DNA of 46,769 bases from Candidatus Sumerlaeota bacterium. Lineage in GTDB: Bacteria > Sumerlaeota > Sumerlaeia > JADFCT01. Under the pieces are notes generated by a model. It did not search any database. It was not told the origin of the DNA and saw only the letters and a list, made by a program, of their open reading frames with translations. Of the stretch, positions 35,277 to 44,139 are shown in pieces. The stretch lies in contig JAPLSP010000494.1 in the NCBI GenBank assembly GCA_026398575.1, forward strand, positions 1-46,769. Direction: 5' to 3'. The first letter of the stretch is position 1. The number at the start of each line of letters is the position of its first letter. Position numbers and translations under genes: made by a program.

Positions 35277-35351
35277 TGGGTCAAGTTAAAAGTTTACCAA
35301 CAAGAATAGAGATATATTTTCCTTTGGATGTGTGATTATGATTGGCGCCTG

Positions 35352-36365
35352 TCATGCTCGCAAAAACCATGCTGTCGCGGGCGAGGGATTGATGCGGCAA
35401 GGCAGCACGCTATAGCCCGCGTCTTTGAGGGCGCGGGCGACGATTTGCTTGCGCGCGGGCTGGCACAGCAACGTCGCGCTTCCGCCGCCGCCCGCGCCGT
35501 TGATCTTCAATCCATTGGCGCCGGCGCGGAAGGCGATGCGCTTGATCTCTTCGATTCGGGGCGTCGAGATGCGCGGGTGCAGCTCGGTTTGCAATTCGTG
35601 GTTGCGGTTGATGAGCCGCGCAAACGTTTTGAAATCGGCATTCAGGAGCGCGTTCTTGGCTTCGATTGCGATGGTCTTGAGCGCTTCGAGCGCGCGCGCC
35701 GGGCGGCTCTTGGGATCGCTCAGGTTTTCAATCACGCGCTGGTGTACCTCGGACGAAAGGTGCGCCGCGCCTTCATAGACAAGCAGCAGTTGCGCGTTAA
35801 GCTGGTGAATGACGTCCTCGGCCACGGCCAGCCGTGAGACGCGCGCGTTCGGGTATTCATACATCTCGATGTAGTTGATGCCGCCATTGGCCGCGGCGAT
35901 CTGGTCCTGAATGCCGCATTCGAGGCCGAGTTCCTTCGTTTCGAGCGAATGCGCCATGCGCGCGATTTCGTGCGGCGCCAGCGGCGTCCCGTTCAGCAAA
36001 CTCAGCGCATTGATCAGGGCCACCGAAATCGCCGCCGAACTTCCCGTCCCGCAGCCCGGCGGCACGTCGGCCCAGATGTGGACTTCCAGGCCCTGCCGGA
36101 TCTGCATGACCTTGAGCGCCGCTTTCAGGAGATCGAGGTGGTTGTTGTAAACCAGCTCCTCGATGTCGGCGGCCTCGATCCGTTCGCCGTAGTCAATGAC
36201 GTTGATGACGACGCCCGGCTTGGCGCGCGTGATCAGCGTAACGTTGGCGCACAGCGTGACGGCGAAGTTGAGGACCGTGCCCGAGCCGGCGAAATGCGTG
36301 TCGCTCCATCCGCCGAAATCCAGAATGCGGTTGGAGGCTTCCGAATGAATGATAACTTTTTTCAT
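35352..36365 (-). CDS. GHMP-family sugar kinase
   Basis: 337 residues. N-terminal substrate-binding motif SNRILDFGGWSDTHFAGSG, the ATP-binding loop PPGCGTGSSAAISVALINAL near residue 105, and the C-terminal GHMP motif KINGAGGGGSATLL near residue 295. This is the galactokinase/mevalonate-kinase superfamily; the opening motif resembles L-fucose or heptose kinase-like members. It probably phosphorylates a monosaccharide released by the secreted hydrolases, but the substrate is not shown. Cytoplasmic. Confidence 0.92.
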   Translation of the reverse strand: MKKVIIHSEASNRILDFGGWSDTHFAGSGTVLNFAVTLCANVTLITRAKPGVVINVIDYGERIEAADIEELVYNNHLDLLKAALKVMQIRQGLEVHIWADVPPGCGTGSSAAISVALINALSLLNGTPLAPHEIARMAHSLETKELGLECGIQDQIAAANGGINYIEMYEYPNARVSRLAVAEDVIHQLNAQLLLVYEGAAHLSSEVHQRVIENLSDPKSRPARALEALKTIAIEAKNALLNADFKTFARLINRNHELQTELHPRISTPRIEEIKRIAFRAGANGLKINGAGGGGSATLLCQPARKQIVARALKDAGYSVLPCRINPSPATAWFLRA

Positions 36366-36632
36366 GCGCGCGCCTTTTTGATTGAGGTTATTTTTGTGCC
36401 TGATGGAGATTGGGAGGGCGTCTGGAAACTTCCATGATGCGGCATCCGCGATTGTCCATGCCGCGTCCGCCCGCTCTCAGCAATAAGCAAGTTACAGATC
36501 ATGATTGCCCCGGTAAATCCGAAGTCAAGAAGAAAGCTGGAGAACAAGTTTTGGGGCTGCCAATTATCGGCTGGCGCCGCCGGGTAGGCGCTGGATAATA
36601 TCATTTAATGCTTCACGAGAGGGCCGCCGTCA

Positions 36633-36658
36633 GTCCGTGCCAGTCCGTGTCAGTCCAG
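36633..36658. repeat. Nonamer minisatellite CAGTCCGTG
   Basis: Three tandem units (CAGTCCGTG-like) within the 368-base gap 36366-36733 between the GHMP kinase and DUF885 genes. No gene or clear promoter seen in the rest of the gap, which must nevertheless hold start signals for both divergent genes. Confidence 0.6.
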
Positions 36659-36733
36659 AAAAACTCAACCTTTCAAAGAAAAACAGAAAGCCTGCTCATC
36701 CCCAAACCAGTAGTTCGCCCAGGAGACCTGCTC

Positions 36734-38605
36734 ATGAATAAAAGCAGCACCGCGCACAAAAACATGCCTTCACCATGGATTCTCATCCTGGCGCCAAACC
36801 TGAATCAATCTATGTTCATGACTTCAGGTTTGGCCAAAGGTTTGGCCAAAGGTTTGGCCACAGTTTTGGTCATTGTTTTGACCGCAGCCGTTTATCAGGC
36901 GCCCAATTCAGTCTCAGCCCAGCCAGCAAATGCCGCGCTGATAACGCCCCCTTCAATGACGCTTGATGCAACATCATCACGAAGTATAACGGACCTGTTC
37001 CGGGAATACGAAGCGGACCGAAACAATACCCATAGTTTTTTCAGCCTGCCCGCGTCCGAGGCTTATCTCAACCGCCTCGAGCGCATGACCGTGGGCTGGC
37101 AGGAGCGGCTGACGCAAGTGAACTTCGACGCCCTGGATCAGGCGGGCAGAGTGGATTATCTCTGGCTCGGAACGAAGCTTCGGGAGTCGCTTGACGACGT
37201 CTCCCGCCAGCGAAAATACCTTGCCGAAATGGCCCCGCTGCTGGCTTTCCGCGCGCCGATTGAGACCCTGGAAGAAGCGCGCTGGCGCACGGCGCCGCTC
37301 GATTGCGAGGCTGCGGCCACCTCCATCACGGCGATGGCCGACCAGATCAAGCGCCTGCGCGAGCGCGTGGAAGCAGGAAACAAACTCAAGACCGAAAAAT
37401 CAAAAACCGCTCCCGCAGACTCCGCCGCCGCGCTCACCGCCACAGCCGCCGCGCCCGCTGCCACAGCCGCAGCGCTTGATCCGACCAGTCCGACCAGTCC
37501 GAGGTGGCTAAAGAAGCCTTACGAAGAAGCTGCCAAACAGATGGAAGATTACGCCAAGTTGCTGCGCGAAGAGGTCGCGCAAAGCAAAGGCAAGGACGAC
37601 GATCCGTTGATCGGCGATCCGCTGGGCGCCGAATCATTGTCTGCGCAGATTCGCTCCGAGTGGCTGGCGTATTCGGCGGAGGAACTGATCGCCATCGGCG
37701 AGCGCGAATTCGAATGGTGTGAACGCGAGATGAAATCTGTCTCGCGCGAGATGAATCTGGGCGATGACTGGAAAGCCGCCCTCGCCAAAGTGAAAAGCGA
37801 TTTCGCCCTTCCCGGACAGCAGGACGAACTCATCGCGCAGATCGCCCGCGAAGCCATCGAATTCGTCCGCCAACGCAAAATGGTCACCGTCCCGGAACTC
37901 TGCGAACAAACCTGGCGTCTTTCCATGCTCTCGCCCGAGACGATGAAAACGATCCCATACGCCGCCTACAGCCGCCAGCACGTGATGGTGGCCTATGCCA
38001 GCGAGGAAATGAAGCACGAGGACAAGATGATGACCATGCGCGGCAACAACCGCCATTTCATGCGCGCCGTGATCCCGCACGAGCTGATCCCCGGCCATCA
38101 CCTGCAAGGCTTCAATGCAAACCGACTGGATGGCTTCCGTGGCGGCACGCCGTTTTTTGTCGAGGGGTGGGCGCTTTATTGCGAGATGCGCCTGTGGGAG
38201 TTGGGCTGGCCGCAAACCCCCGAAGACCGGATCGGCATGTTGTTCTGGCGCCTGCACCGTAGCGCCCGCGTGATCGTCAGCCTCAAATACCATCTCGGCC
38301 AGATGACCCCCGCGCAGATGGTGGATTTTTTGGTCGCGCGCGTCGGCCACGAAAAATCCGCAGGCGCCAGCGAAGTCCGCCGCTTCCTCGCCGCCGATCC
38401 GCTCTATCAATGCAGCTACCTGATCGGCGCCCTCCAGTTCCGCGCCCTGCGCCTCGAAGCAACCTCCGGCGGAAAAATGACCGAACAACAATTCCACGAC
38501 GCCATCCTGCGCTCCCCCTCCATCCCCCTCGAACTCCTCCACGCACGTCTTTTCAATGTTCCCCTCACCCGCATAGCCAAGCCTTCATGGAGATTCGCGA
38601 AATAA
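36734..38605 (+). CDS. DUF885 zinc metallopeptidase-like protein, secreted
   Basis: About 623 residues from ATG 36734, chosen for AGGAGA at 36721-36726; the frame is open to 36608, but that part holds the nonamer repeat. Long hydrophobic leader (GLATVLVIVLTAAVYQAPNSVSAQ). DUF885 body with the metal motif IPHELIPGHHLQGF near residues 447-458 (HExxxHH type), later FFVEGWALYCEMRL. Oddities: the leader contains a 12-base tandem repeat GGTTTGGCCAAA (about 36827-36861, reading GLAK), and residues about 245-260 contain a PTSPTSP stretch made of 9-base units (37482-37502). Probably periplasmic. Confidence 0.9.
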   Translation: MNKSSTAHKNMPSPWILILAPNLNQSMFMTSGLAKGLAKGLATVLVIVLTAAVYQAPNSVSAQPANAALITPPSMTLDATSSRSITDLFREYEADRNNTHSFFSLPASEAYLNRLERMTVGWQERLTQVNFDALDQAGRVDYLWLGTKLRESLDDVSRQRKYLAEMAPLLAFRAPIETLEEARWRTAPLDCEAAATSITAMADQIKRLRERVEAGNKLKTEKSKTAPADSAAALTATAAAPAATAAALDPTSPTSPRWLKKPYEEAAKQMEDYAKLLREEVAQSKGKDDDPLIGDPLGAESLSAQIRSEWLAYSAEELIAIGEREFEWCEREMKSVSREMNLGDDWKAALAKVKSDFALPGQQDELIAQIAREAIEFVRQRKMVTVPELCEQTWRLSMLSPETMKTIPYAAYSRQHVMVAYASEEMKHEDKMMTMRGNNRHFMRAVIPHELIPGHHLQGFNANRLDGFRGGTPFFVEGWALYCEMRLWELGWPQTPEDRIGMLFWRLHRSARVIVSLKYHLGQMTPAQMVDFLVARVGHEKSAGASEVRRFLAADPLYQCSYLIGALQFRALRLEATSGGKMTEQQFHDAILRSPSIPLELLHARLFNVPLTRIAKPSWRFAK

Positions 38606-38642
38606 AATTGAATCGAGCGTTTCGCTGCATGCGAGGTGAATC

Positions 38643-38909
38643 ATGAGCACAATAACCGCGCCGAATATACCTGAACTTTTGAAAGAAACGCAGACACTCT
38701 TGAATGCCGAATGCCGGCGGCGCAAGTTTCGTTTGCAGATACCCGAGAATAGCTACACGATTGATGATGATTGGGTCATCATCGTGGCGACGCCGACAAA
38801 AAATGGCATTCGCGCTTATGATTACGTCGAGGCGCTTTTTGAAGTCGAAAAAGCCTTGTGCGCCCGCGGCTACGAACACGTCCTCCTTGTGCCTACCATG
38901 CCCGCATGA
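38643..38909 (+). CDS. Hypothetical 88-residue protein
   Basis: Begins MSTITAPNIPELLKETQTLL, then alternating strands and helices (FRLQIPENSYTIDDDWVIIVATPTKNGIRAYDYVEALFEVEKAL), ends LLVPTMPA. No recognised family. A partner toxin or antitoxin is not visible next to it. Lies 37 bases after the DUF885 gene on the same strand, so may be co-transcribed. Confidence 0.6.
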   Translation: MSTITAPNIPELLKETQTLLNAECRRRKFRLQIPENSYTIDDDWVIIVATPTKNGIRAYDYVEALFEVEKALCARGYEHVLLVPTMPA

Positions 38910-38942
38910 TCCAACGCCAATGTTAGTCCGCATAAATGCCCT

Positions 38943-40271
38943 TTACCCGCCTACAACAGTTTTTATCAGCGGCGGCGCGGCGCAGGGGGAGGCGCTGATT
39001 TCGAGGGCTTGGTTGATGGCTTGGATTGCTGCGTGGAGTTTGGAGTCGTCTTGGTAGTAGAAGGTCAACAGGGGATCTCCGGGGTTGACGGCGTCGCCAA
39101 GGCGTTTGTGGATTTCTATGGAGACGGAAGGGTCAATCGTGTCGGTTACGGCTTGTCTGCCGCCGCCCAGCAGCATCGAGGCGATGCCGATGGCGCGGGT
39201 GTTGATGGAGGCGAGATAGCCGCCGGCGGGGGCGCAATAGTTGGCCGTGTGCGGCGCCAACGGAAGCAGGGACGGGTTTTCGATGATGGCGGGATCGCCG
39301 CCTTGGGCAGTGACCATTTGGGCGAACTTGCGCAGGGCTTCGCCGTTCTTCAATTTTTCCGACAGTATGCGGTGCGCGGCATCGAGGTCATTCTCGACGC
39401 CTGCCAATCGCATCATCCACGCGCCGAGTTCGATGCACAGCTCGGTCAGCGCCGCATCGCCCGCGCCTTTCAGGACTTCGATGCTTTCGCGCGCTTCGGC
39501 GGCGTTGCCCACCCAGCGGCCAAGCGGCTGGTTCATGTCCGTGATGAGGCAGACAACTTTCTTTCCCATAGCCTCTGCCAGCTTGCACATGGTATCGGCG
39601 AGTTCGCGCGCTTTTTCTTCAGTCTCCATGAAGGCGCCCGAACCGGCCTTAACGTCCATGACGACGGCGTCGGCGCCCGCGGCGAATTTCTTGCTCAGGA
39701 TGCTGGCGGAGATCAGCGGAATGCTCTCGACGGTTCCGGTCACGTCGCGCAAGGCGTAGAAAATTTTGTCCGCCGGGACGAAGTTGTCGCTTTGTCCTAT
39801 GATGGCGCAGCCGATGTTTTGAAGCTGTGAGACGAATTGCTCGCGGGTGAGATAGGGGTTATATCCGCACGCGGCGCCCGGCGGGCCGGGGATGGATTCG
39901 AGTTTGTCGAGCGTGCCGCCCGTGTGGCCGAGGCTGCGGCCCGAGACCATCGGCACGCGAACGCCGGCGCACGCGGCCAGCGGCGCGAGGATCAGCGAGA
40001 CCTTGTCGCCGACGCCGCCGGTGCTGTGCTTGTCCACCTTGACACCCGGCACGGCGCTGAGATCGTATTGCTCGCCCGAGGCCATCATCGCGCGCGTCAG
40101 CGCGGCCAGCTCGTCGAAGTCCAGCCCCTTGAGGAACGCGGCCATCAGCCACGCCGAGACCTGATATTCGGGAATGCTCCGCGCGACGGCGCCCTGCACG
40201 AAGAAAGCAATTTCCTCCGCGCTCAGTTTGCGTCCGTCGCGTTTCTTGATGATGATATCCACCGCGCGCAT
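38943..40271 (-). CDS. deoA: Thymidine/pyrimidine-nucleoside phosphorylase
   Basis: About 442 residues from ATG 40271, which has AGGAGGG 6 bases upstream. Opens MRAVDIIIKKRDGRKLSAEEI, has VKVDKHSTGGVGDKVSLILAPL and the signature SGRSLGHTGGTLDKLESIPG, and ends with the beta domain (GDPLLTFYYQDDSKL). Catalyses reversible phosphorolysis of thymidine (or uridine) to base and deoxyribose-1-phosphate, in nucleoside salvage; cytoplasmic. Could be the broader pyrimidine-nucleoside phosphorylase Pdp. Stands as a single gene. Confidence 0.95.
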   Translation of the reverse strand: MRAVDIIIKKRDGRKLSAEEIAFFVQGAVARSIPEYQVSAWLMAAFLKGLDFDELAALTRAMMASGEQYDLSAVPGVKVDKHSTGGVGDKVSLILAPLAACAGVRVPMVSGRSLGHTGGTLDKLESIPGPPGAACGYNPYLTREQFVSQLQNIGCAIIGQSDNFVPADKIFYALRDVTGTVESIPLISASILSKKFAAGADAVVMDVKAGSGAFMETEEKARELADTMCKLAEAMGKKVVCLITDMNQPLGRWVGNAAEARESIEVLKGAGDAALTELCIELGAWMMRLAGVENDLDAAHRILSEKLKNGEALRKFAQMVTAQGGDPAIIENPSLLPLAPHTANYCAPAGGYLASINTRAIGIASMLLGGGRQAVTDTIDPSVSIEIHKRLGDAVNPGDPLLTFYYQDDSKLHAAIQAINQALEISASPCAAPPLIKTVVGG

Positions 40272-40378
40272 ACTCGCCCTCCTGAGAAGCATCGAACAGC
40301 AATTGAATGACTTCCGCTTGACCCGCCAGCAAAATGGCGCATACTGTCCAACAGTTCTTGAACGGAGCCTATCGAAAT

Positions 40379-40624
40379 ATGACGCGTCTATCCACCGCTC
40401 ATTTTGATCTACCTAAGGCGCTTTCCATGGTTGCCGGTGGCGAACGCATTATTTTATGTGAGCGAGGCAAACGTGTGGCGGCGCTTGTTCCATTGAGCGA
40501 CCTGAAGGCGATGGAGGAAGACCAGGCGGATATTGAGGCGTATCGCAGAGCGAAAAAAGAGTGGATGAAGGAAGGCGGAAAGACCTATTCGCTCGCTCAA
40601 GTCAAGCGTGAATTGGGACGCTGA
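40379..40624 (+). CDS. Phd/YefM-type antitoxin
   Basis: 81 residues from ATG 40379 (frame open to 40334). Typical Phd fold: LPKALSMVAGGERIILCERGKRVAALVPLSDL, then an acidic helix EEDQADIEAYRRAKKEW. Expected to bind DNA and neutralise a RelE-type toxin. The toxin follows 3 bases later but is frame-disrupted. Confidence 0.88.
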   Translation: MTRLSTAHFDLPKALSMVAGGERIILCERGKRVAALVPLSDLKAMEEDQADIEAYRRAKKEWMKEGGKTYSLAQVKRELGR

Positions 40625-40627
40625 GCC

Positions 40628-40884
40628 ATGGCCTATCAAGTCGAGCTGACGGGGGCTGCCAGAAGGCAGCTTCGAGCGCTTCACAAAATATGATGGACCG
40701 CGTTTTGGAAGCCTTGTCACAACTCGAGCAAACTCCAAGGCCGCATGGCGTAAAGAAGCTTTCCGCGGAAGAAAACGCCTGGCGCTTGCGTTGTGGAGAT
40801 TGGCGCATCATCTATGAAATCCACGATGACCGCTTGCTAATCATCGTCATCCGAATCGCACATCGGCGCGAGGCATATCGTTGA
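40628..40884 (+). pseudogene. RelE-family toxin gene with frame disruption
   Basis: ATG 40628 reads MAYQVELTGAARRQLRALHKI and stops at TGA 40691-40693. The rest continues in another frame from ATG 40690: MMDRVLEALSQLEQTP, HGVKKLSAEENAWRLRCGDWRIIYEIHDDRLLIIVIRIAHRREAYR. Joined, the two halves give a normal RelE toxin of about 85 residues. A -1 slip on the AAAA run at 40685-40688 would restore the frame; alternatively the ATG overlapping the stop (ATGA) allows re-initiation. Either a dead toxin or a case of recoding; a sequencing error is a third possibility. Confidence 0.82.
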
Positions 40885-40904
40885 TTAGCCGTTTTAGGGA
40901 ATAG

Positions 40905-41099
40905 CTATTCTGCGAGATGCGCCGCTCGCTTATGCAGTTGCTTTTTGCTCTTATCGTTTGCTTCTTTCAGCATCCGTTCCTTATAGTTTTTTTCCATTCC
41001 TCGATAATAATTCAAGAAAGCGCTGGTATCATGGTCAAACTGCTCTGAAATCTGATGGCGCACGGCGCGGATTTCCTCGATGGCAATATCTCTTTTCAT
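40905..41099 (-). CDS. Small conserved-type protein, antitoxin-like
   Basis: 64 residues, strong AAGGAGG ribosome site 8 bases before ATG 41099. Sequence MKRDIAIEEIRAVRHQISEQ resembles short bacterial proteins of the (I/V)EEIR-x-x-R-x-x-IS type that often lie in addiction modules. Helical, basic C-terminus. No partner gene adjacent; function unknown. Confidence 0.7.
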   Translation of the reverse strand: MKRDIAIEEIRAVRHQISEQFDHDTSAFLNYYRGMEKNYKERMLKEANDKSKKQLHKRAAHLAE

Positions 41100-41165
41100 G
41101 GTTATAGTCCTCCTTGATACGTTAGCATTTCCATAGGTGAAGGGAAAATTTTATGCGCAGCTGCT

Positions 41166-41894
41166 TTAAAAGAATATCAAATGCAAGGCTGCCGCCGCCG
41201 ACAGGCCCAGCACCAGCCGGTTGAACAGCTTCTGCGGGATCTTTGGAAAAAGCCACACGCCCAGCAACGCTCCCGCGATCACAAATGGCGCCATGTATAG
41301 ATTGAATTTCACAGTGGACGACGTGATCATCCCCTGCGAGCGGAAGAGGACAAACTTGATCAGATTGACCATGCAGAAAAACCACGCCGTTGTGCCGATG
41401 AAGGCGCGCTTGGGCATGTCATGGCTGAGCAGGTAGAGGGCCATGACGGACCCGGCCATGTTGGCGATATACGTCGTAAAGCCCGCGAGAAACCCCGTCC
41501 CGGCGATGAACCACCATTGATGCGGGATATGGGTCCAGTTATAGCGCCGGCGCAAATAATCCAGAACCAGCATCGCCAGGATCAGGAATCCGAGGAACGG
41601 CTTGAAGACGCCGCTTCCGATCGTATTGAGGAAGTAAATGCCCGGTAGCATCCCAATGAGCACATAGGGCATGAGCCGCAGCAAATGGCTCCATTCGGCC
41701 ATGCGTTTGAAGTGATAAACGGCAAAGATATCGCCCACGATCAGCAGCGGCAGCACAATGCCAACCGAGGGTTTGGGTCCGAATACCTGCGCAAACAGCG
41801 GCACGAACAGCAGCGCCATCCCGGGAACGGCGGTCTTGGAAAGGCCGATCATGAGCGAGGCGAGCGCCGCCAGAAAAACATGAAACACTGACAT
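41166..41894 (-). CDS. TauE/SafE-family membrane permease
   Basis: 242 residues, about seven to eight hydrophobic helices (FLAALASLMIGLSKTAVPG, IVLPLLIVGDIFAVYHF, LIGMLPGIYFL, FLGFLILAMLVLDYL, TGFLAGFTTYIANMAG, MAPFVIAGALLGVWLFPKI). The GLSKTAVPG and GFTTYIANMAG motifs are the repeated G-x-x-S/N motifs of the TauE/SafE sulfite exporter family. Inner membrane; transports a sulfur-containing or other anionic organic compound, substrate unknown. Confidence 0.93.
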   Translation of the reverse strand: MSVFHVFLAALASLMIGLSKTAVPGMALLFVPLFAQVFGPKPSVGIVLPLLIVGDIFAVYHFKRMAEWSHLLRLMPYVLIGMLPGIYFLNTIGSGVFKPFLGFLILAMLVLDYLRRRYNWTHIPHQWWFIAGTGFLAGFTTYIANMAGSVMALYLLSHDMPKRAFIGTTAWFFCMVNLIKFVLFRSQGMITSSTVKFNLYMAPFVIAGALLGVWLFPKIPQKLFNRLVLGLSAAAALHLIFF

Positions 41895-42115
41895 CCTGTT
41901 TTCCCGCTTTCTTGTTTCGCGTGATAGGCGATCTTATCGGCGGATGGTTTGAGCGCGCAAGGCGATTGATCGCAGAGGGAATTTTGACAGAATTCAGCAG
42001 AGATGGAAATGCCAGGAAATAAGCTTGACTCCGCAATCAGGCAGGGATTTGCATTGTTTGCTGCCAAGCTATGGAAACAAAAGGCCAATAGCGCTTTTTA
42101 TGAGGGGCGAATAAC

Positions 42116-42352
42116 ATGTATGCGATTATAGGAATTTACGATGGCGCGGTAATAAAGCCTCTACAGCCAGTGGATGCCGCTCCCAATACGAAGGTGGTAA
42201 TTACTTTCTTGGATGAAGAAGACTCCAAGGCTCCTTTTGCGCCCACGCGCTTTGAGGATGTAGCTGGGTGTTTGCACTATAAAGGCCCAGCTAAGACTTT
42301 GGAAGAAATGGAGGCTGCGATTGAGAAGGGCGTTAAGGAGCAATGGAAATGA
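42116..42352 (+). CDS. AF2212-like antitoxin
   Basis: 78 residues with GAGGGG upstream. MYAIIGIYDGAVIKPLQPVD and NTKVVITFLDEED match the AF2212-like pattern (xxAIYDxGVxKPLxPLxLPEGTxVxVxI). Such proteins usually precede a PIN toxin; here none follows, and DUF4160 and DUF2442 genes come next. Confidence 0.75.
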   Translation: MYAIIGIYDGAVIKPLQPVDAAPNTKVVITFLDEEDSKAPFAPTRFEDVAGCLHYKGPAKTLEEMEAAIEKGVKEQWK

Positions 42353-42376
42353 TTGCCGTTTATAAAGGCCTTTATC

Positions 42377-42646
42377 ATGCCAGAACTATGTCGCTTTTTA
42401 GGTATCATTATTCGAATGTTCATGGAAGCTGGCGCGCAACATCATGATCCGCATTTTCATGCCTACTATCAGGAATCTGTGGGGATTTTCAGCATCCAAC
42501 CTGTTGAAATGATTGCCGGCGAACTGCCAAAGCGCCAAAGGCGCTTGGTTGAGGCATGGGCTGAATTGCACCAGGATGAATTGATGCGCGATTGGAAAAC
42601 TCTGCAAGCAGGCCAGATACCAAAGCCCATTAAGCCGCTTCAATAA
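42377..42646 (+). CDS. DUF4160 protein
   Basis: 89 residues from ATG 42377 (frame open to 42353). Opens MPELCRFLGIIIRMFMEAG, then QHHDPHFHAYYQESVGIFSI, the family's HxPHFH-like motif, and a helical end RLVEAWAELHQDEL with WKTLQAGQ. DUF4160 genes regularly pair with DUF2442 and are counted as probable toxin-antitoxin systems. The DUF2442 gene follows 11 bases later. Confidence 0.9.
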   Translation: MPELCRFLGIIIRMFMEAGAQHHDPHFHAYYQESVGIFSIQPVEMIAGELPKRQRRLVEAWAELHQDELMRDWKTLQAGQIPKPIKPLQ

Positions 42647-42657
42647 AGGAGAGTAAT

Positions 42658-42954
42658 ATGAGCCATCCTATCTACAAAGTGTTGTCATTTGAAATCATCG
42701 CGCCCTATACGCTTCGCATCAAGTTTAACGACCAATTTGAAAGAACCGTTGATTTTTGTTCCGTGCTGGAAGGGGAGATTTATCGTCCTCTCCGCAATCT
42801 CTCCTTATTCAATCAAGTGAAAATAGATCCGGAAATTAATACGTTGGTTTGGCCGAACGGGGCGGACTTTGATCCCGCTACATTACACGATTGGCCAGAA
42901 CAGGTAGAGGCTCTACGGGATCGCCTTAATCAACAGGAACTCACAGCGGCATAG
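42658..42954 (+). CDS. DUF2442 protein
   Basis: 98 residues, AAAGGAGAG ribosome site. Motifs YTLRIKFNDQFERTVDF, NQVKIDPEINTLVWPNGADFDPATLHDW match DUF2442 (LxxxxF...WPNGxDLxPExL). Presumed partner of the DUF4160 protein; molecular role not established. Confidence 0.92.
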   Translation: MSHPIYKVLSFEIIAPYTLRIKFNDQFERTVDFCSVLEGEIYRPLRNLSLFNQVKIDPEINTLVWPNGADFDPATLHDWPEQVEALRDRLNQQELTAA

Positions 42955-42993
42955 GAATTCAAATCAGCGTAAGATTCAGGAATAATCAGCCAC

Positions 42994-44067
42994 ATGTTTG
43001 AACTCAAACCCGACTTCGATCAAACCATGGACCGTTTCGAGGCGTGGTGGAAATGCCAGGTTCTCGACCGCCCGCTGGTTACCTTCACGTATCCCAAGCC
43101 CGAGTCCGAGCGCATCGTTCCGCCGGACAAGAGGCATGCTTCGCTGCGCGAGCGCTGGCTCGATACGGAATATCAAGTCGCCCACGCCGATGTGTCGGTT
43201 CGCAATCAGGTTTATTGCGGCGAGGCGCTGCCGATCGTCTGGCCCAATCTCGGGCCGGAGATTTTTTCAGCGTTCTATGGCTGCCCGCTGAACTTCAGCG
43301 AAACGACCGTTTGGAGCGAACCGATCCTCGAAGACTGGTCTCCCGGGTCGCTCGCAAAACTGCGCCTCGACCACGAGGGCTTTTTCTTCAAAAAACTCAT
43401 CGAGATGACGGACCGGTACACCGAAACGGCGCGCGGGAAATATATCGTCGGCTATACCGACTTTCACGCCGGCGGCGACGCCATCGCCGCCTTCCGCGAT
43501 CCACAGCGCTTCTGTACGGACCTGCTCGAATACGAGGATGAGATCAAGGCGCTGCTCGATTGCGTCACCGATGACTTCATCCAAGTTTATGATTTTTTCC
43601 ATCAGCGCCTCGCCGCCGCCGGGATGCCGAGCACGACGTGGCTGCCCGCGACCTGCCGCGGGCGCTATCACGTTCCCTCCAATGATTTCTCCTGCATGAT
43701 CTCGAACCGGATGTTCGAGGAAATATTCCTGCCCGGCATCATCCGCGAATGCCGCCATACGAACCGCTGCATCTATCACCTCGACGGACGCAACGCCCTG
43801 CGCTACCTCGACACGCTGCTGGCCATCCCGGAAATCCACGCCATCCAATGGGTAGCCGGCGCGGGCTACGATTACTGGGCCGACTGGATTGAGGTCTACC
43901 GCCGCATCCAGCGCGCGGGCAAAGCCTTCATCATGTATCCGCCCGTCAAAGACCTGGAGCGCGTCTTCAAAGTCCTGCGTCCCGAAGGCGCCTGGCTCTG
44001 CCTGCCGTCTGTGAAAGATCGCGAGGAGGCCGATCAAGTCTTGACCGCCGTGGCGAAATGGCGATAA
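42994..44067 (+). CDS. Uroporphyrinogen decarboxylase/MetE-like protein
   Basis: 357 residues. FELKPDFDQTMDRFEAWWKCQVLDRPLVTFTYPKP is the opening of a UROD-like group common in uncultured PVC-type bacteria, sometimes annotated as trimethylamine corrinoid-type proteins. A TIM-barrel follows (YIVGYTDFHAGGDAIAAF, YDFFHQRLAAAGMPSTTWLP, CIYHLDGRNALRYLDTLLAIP, IQWVAGAGYDYWADWIEVY). His and Asp in YHLDG could bind metal or cofactor. Such proteins act in corrinoid methyl transfer or related steps; no corrinoid protein gene is in view, so the role remains open. Confidence 0.83.
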   Translation: MFELKPDFDQTMDRFEAWWKCQVLDRPLVTFTYPKPESERIVPPDKRHASLRERWLDTEYQVAHADVSVRNQVYCGEALPIVWPNLGPEIFSAFYGCPLNFSETTVWSEPILEDWSPGSLAKLRLDHEGFFFKKLIEMTDRYTETARGKYIVGYTDFHAGGDAIAAFRDPQRFCTDLLEYEDEIKALLDCVTDDFIQVYDFFHQRLAAAGMPSTTWLPATCRGRYHVPSNDFSCMISNRMFEEIFLPGIIRECRHTNRCIYHLDGRNALRYLDTLLAIPEIHAIQWVAGAGYDYWADWIEVYRRIQRAGKAFIMYPPVKDLERVFKVLRPEGAWLCLPSVKDREEADQVLTAVAKWR

Positions 44068-44139
44068 TTCAATCCTGCAAAAAACGGGCGAGCGGCGAAT
44101 TTCCAGCCGCCCAGGAACAAGATTTAAAGGAGCATCGCC

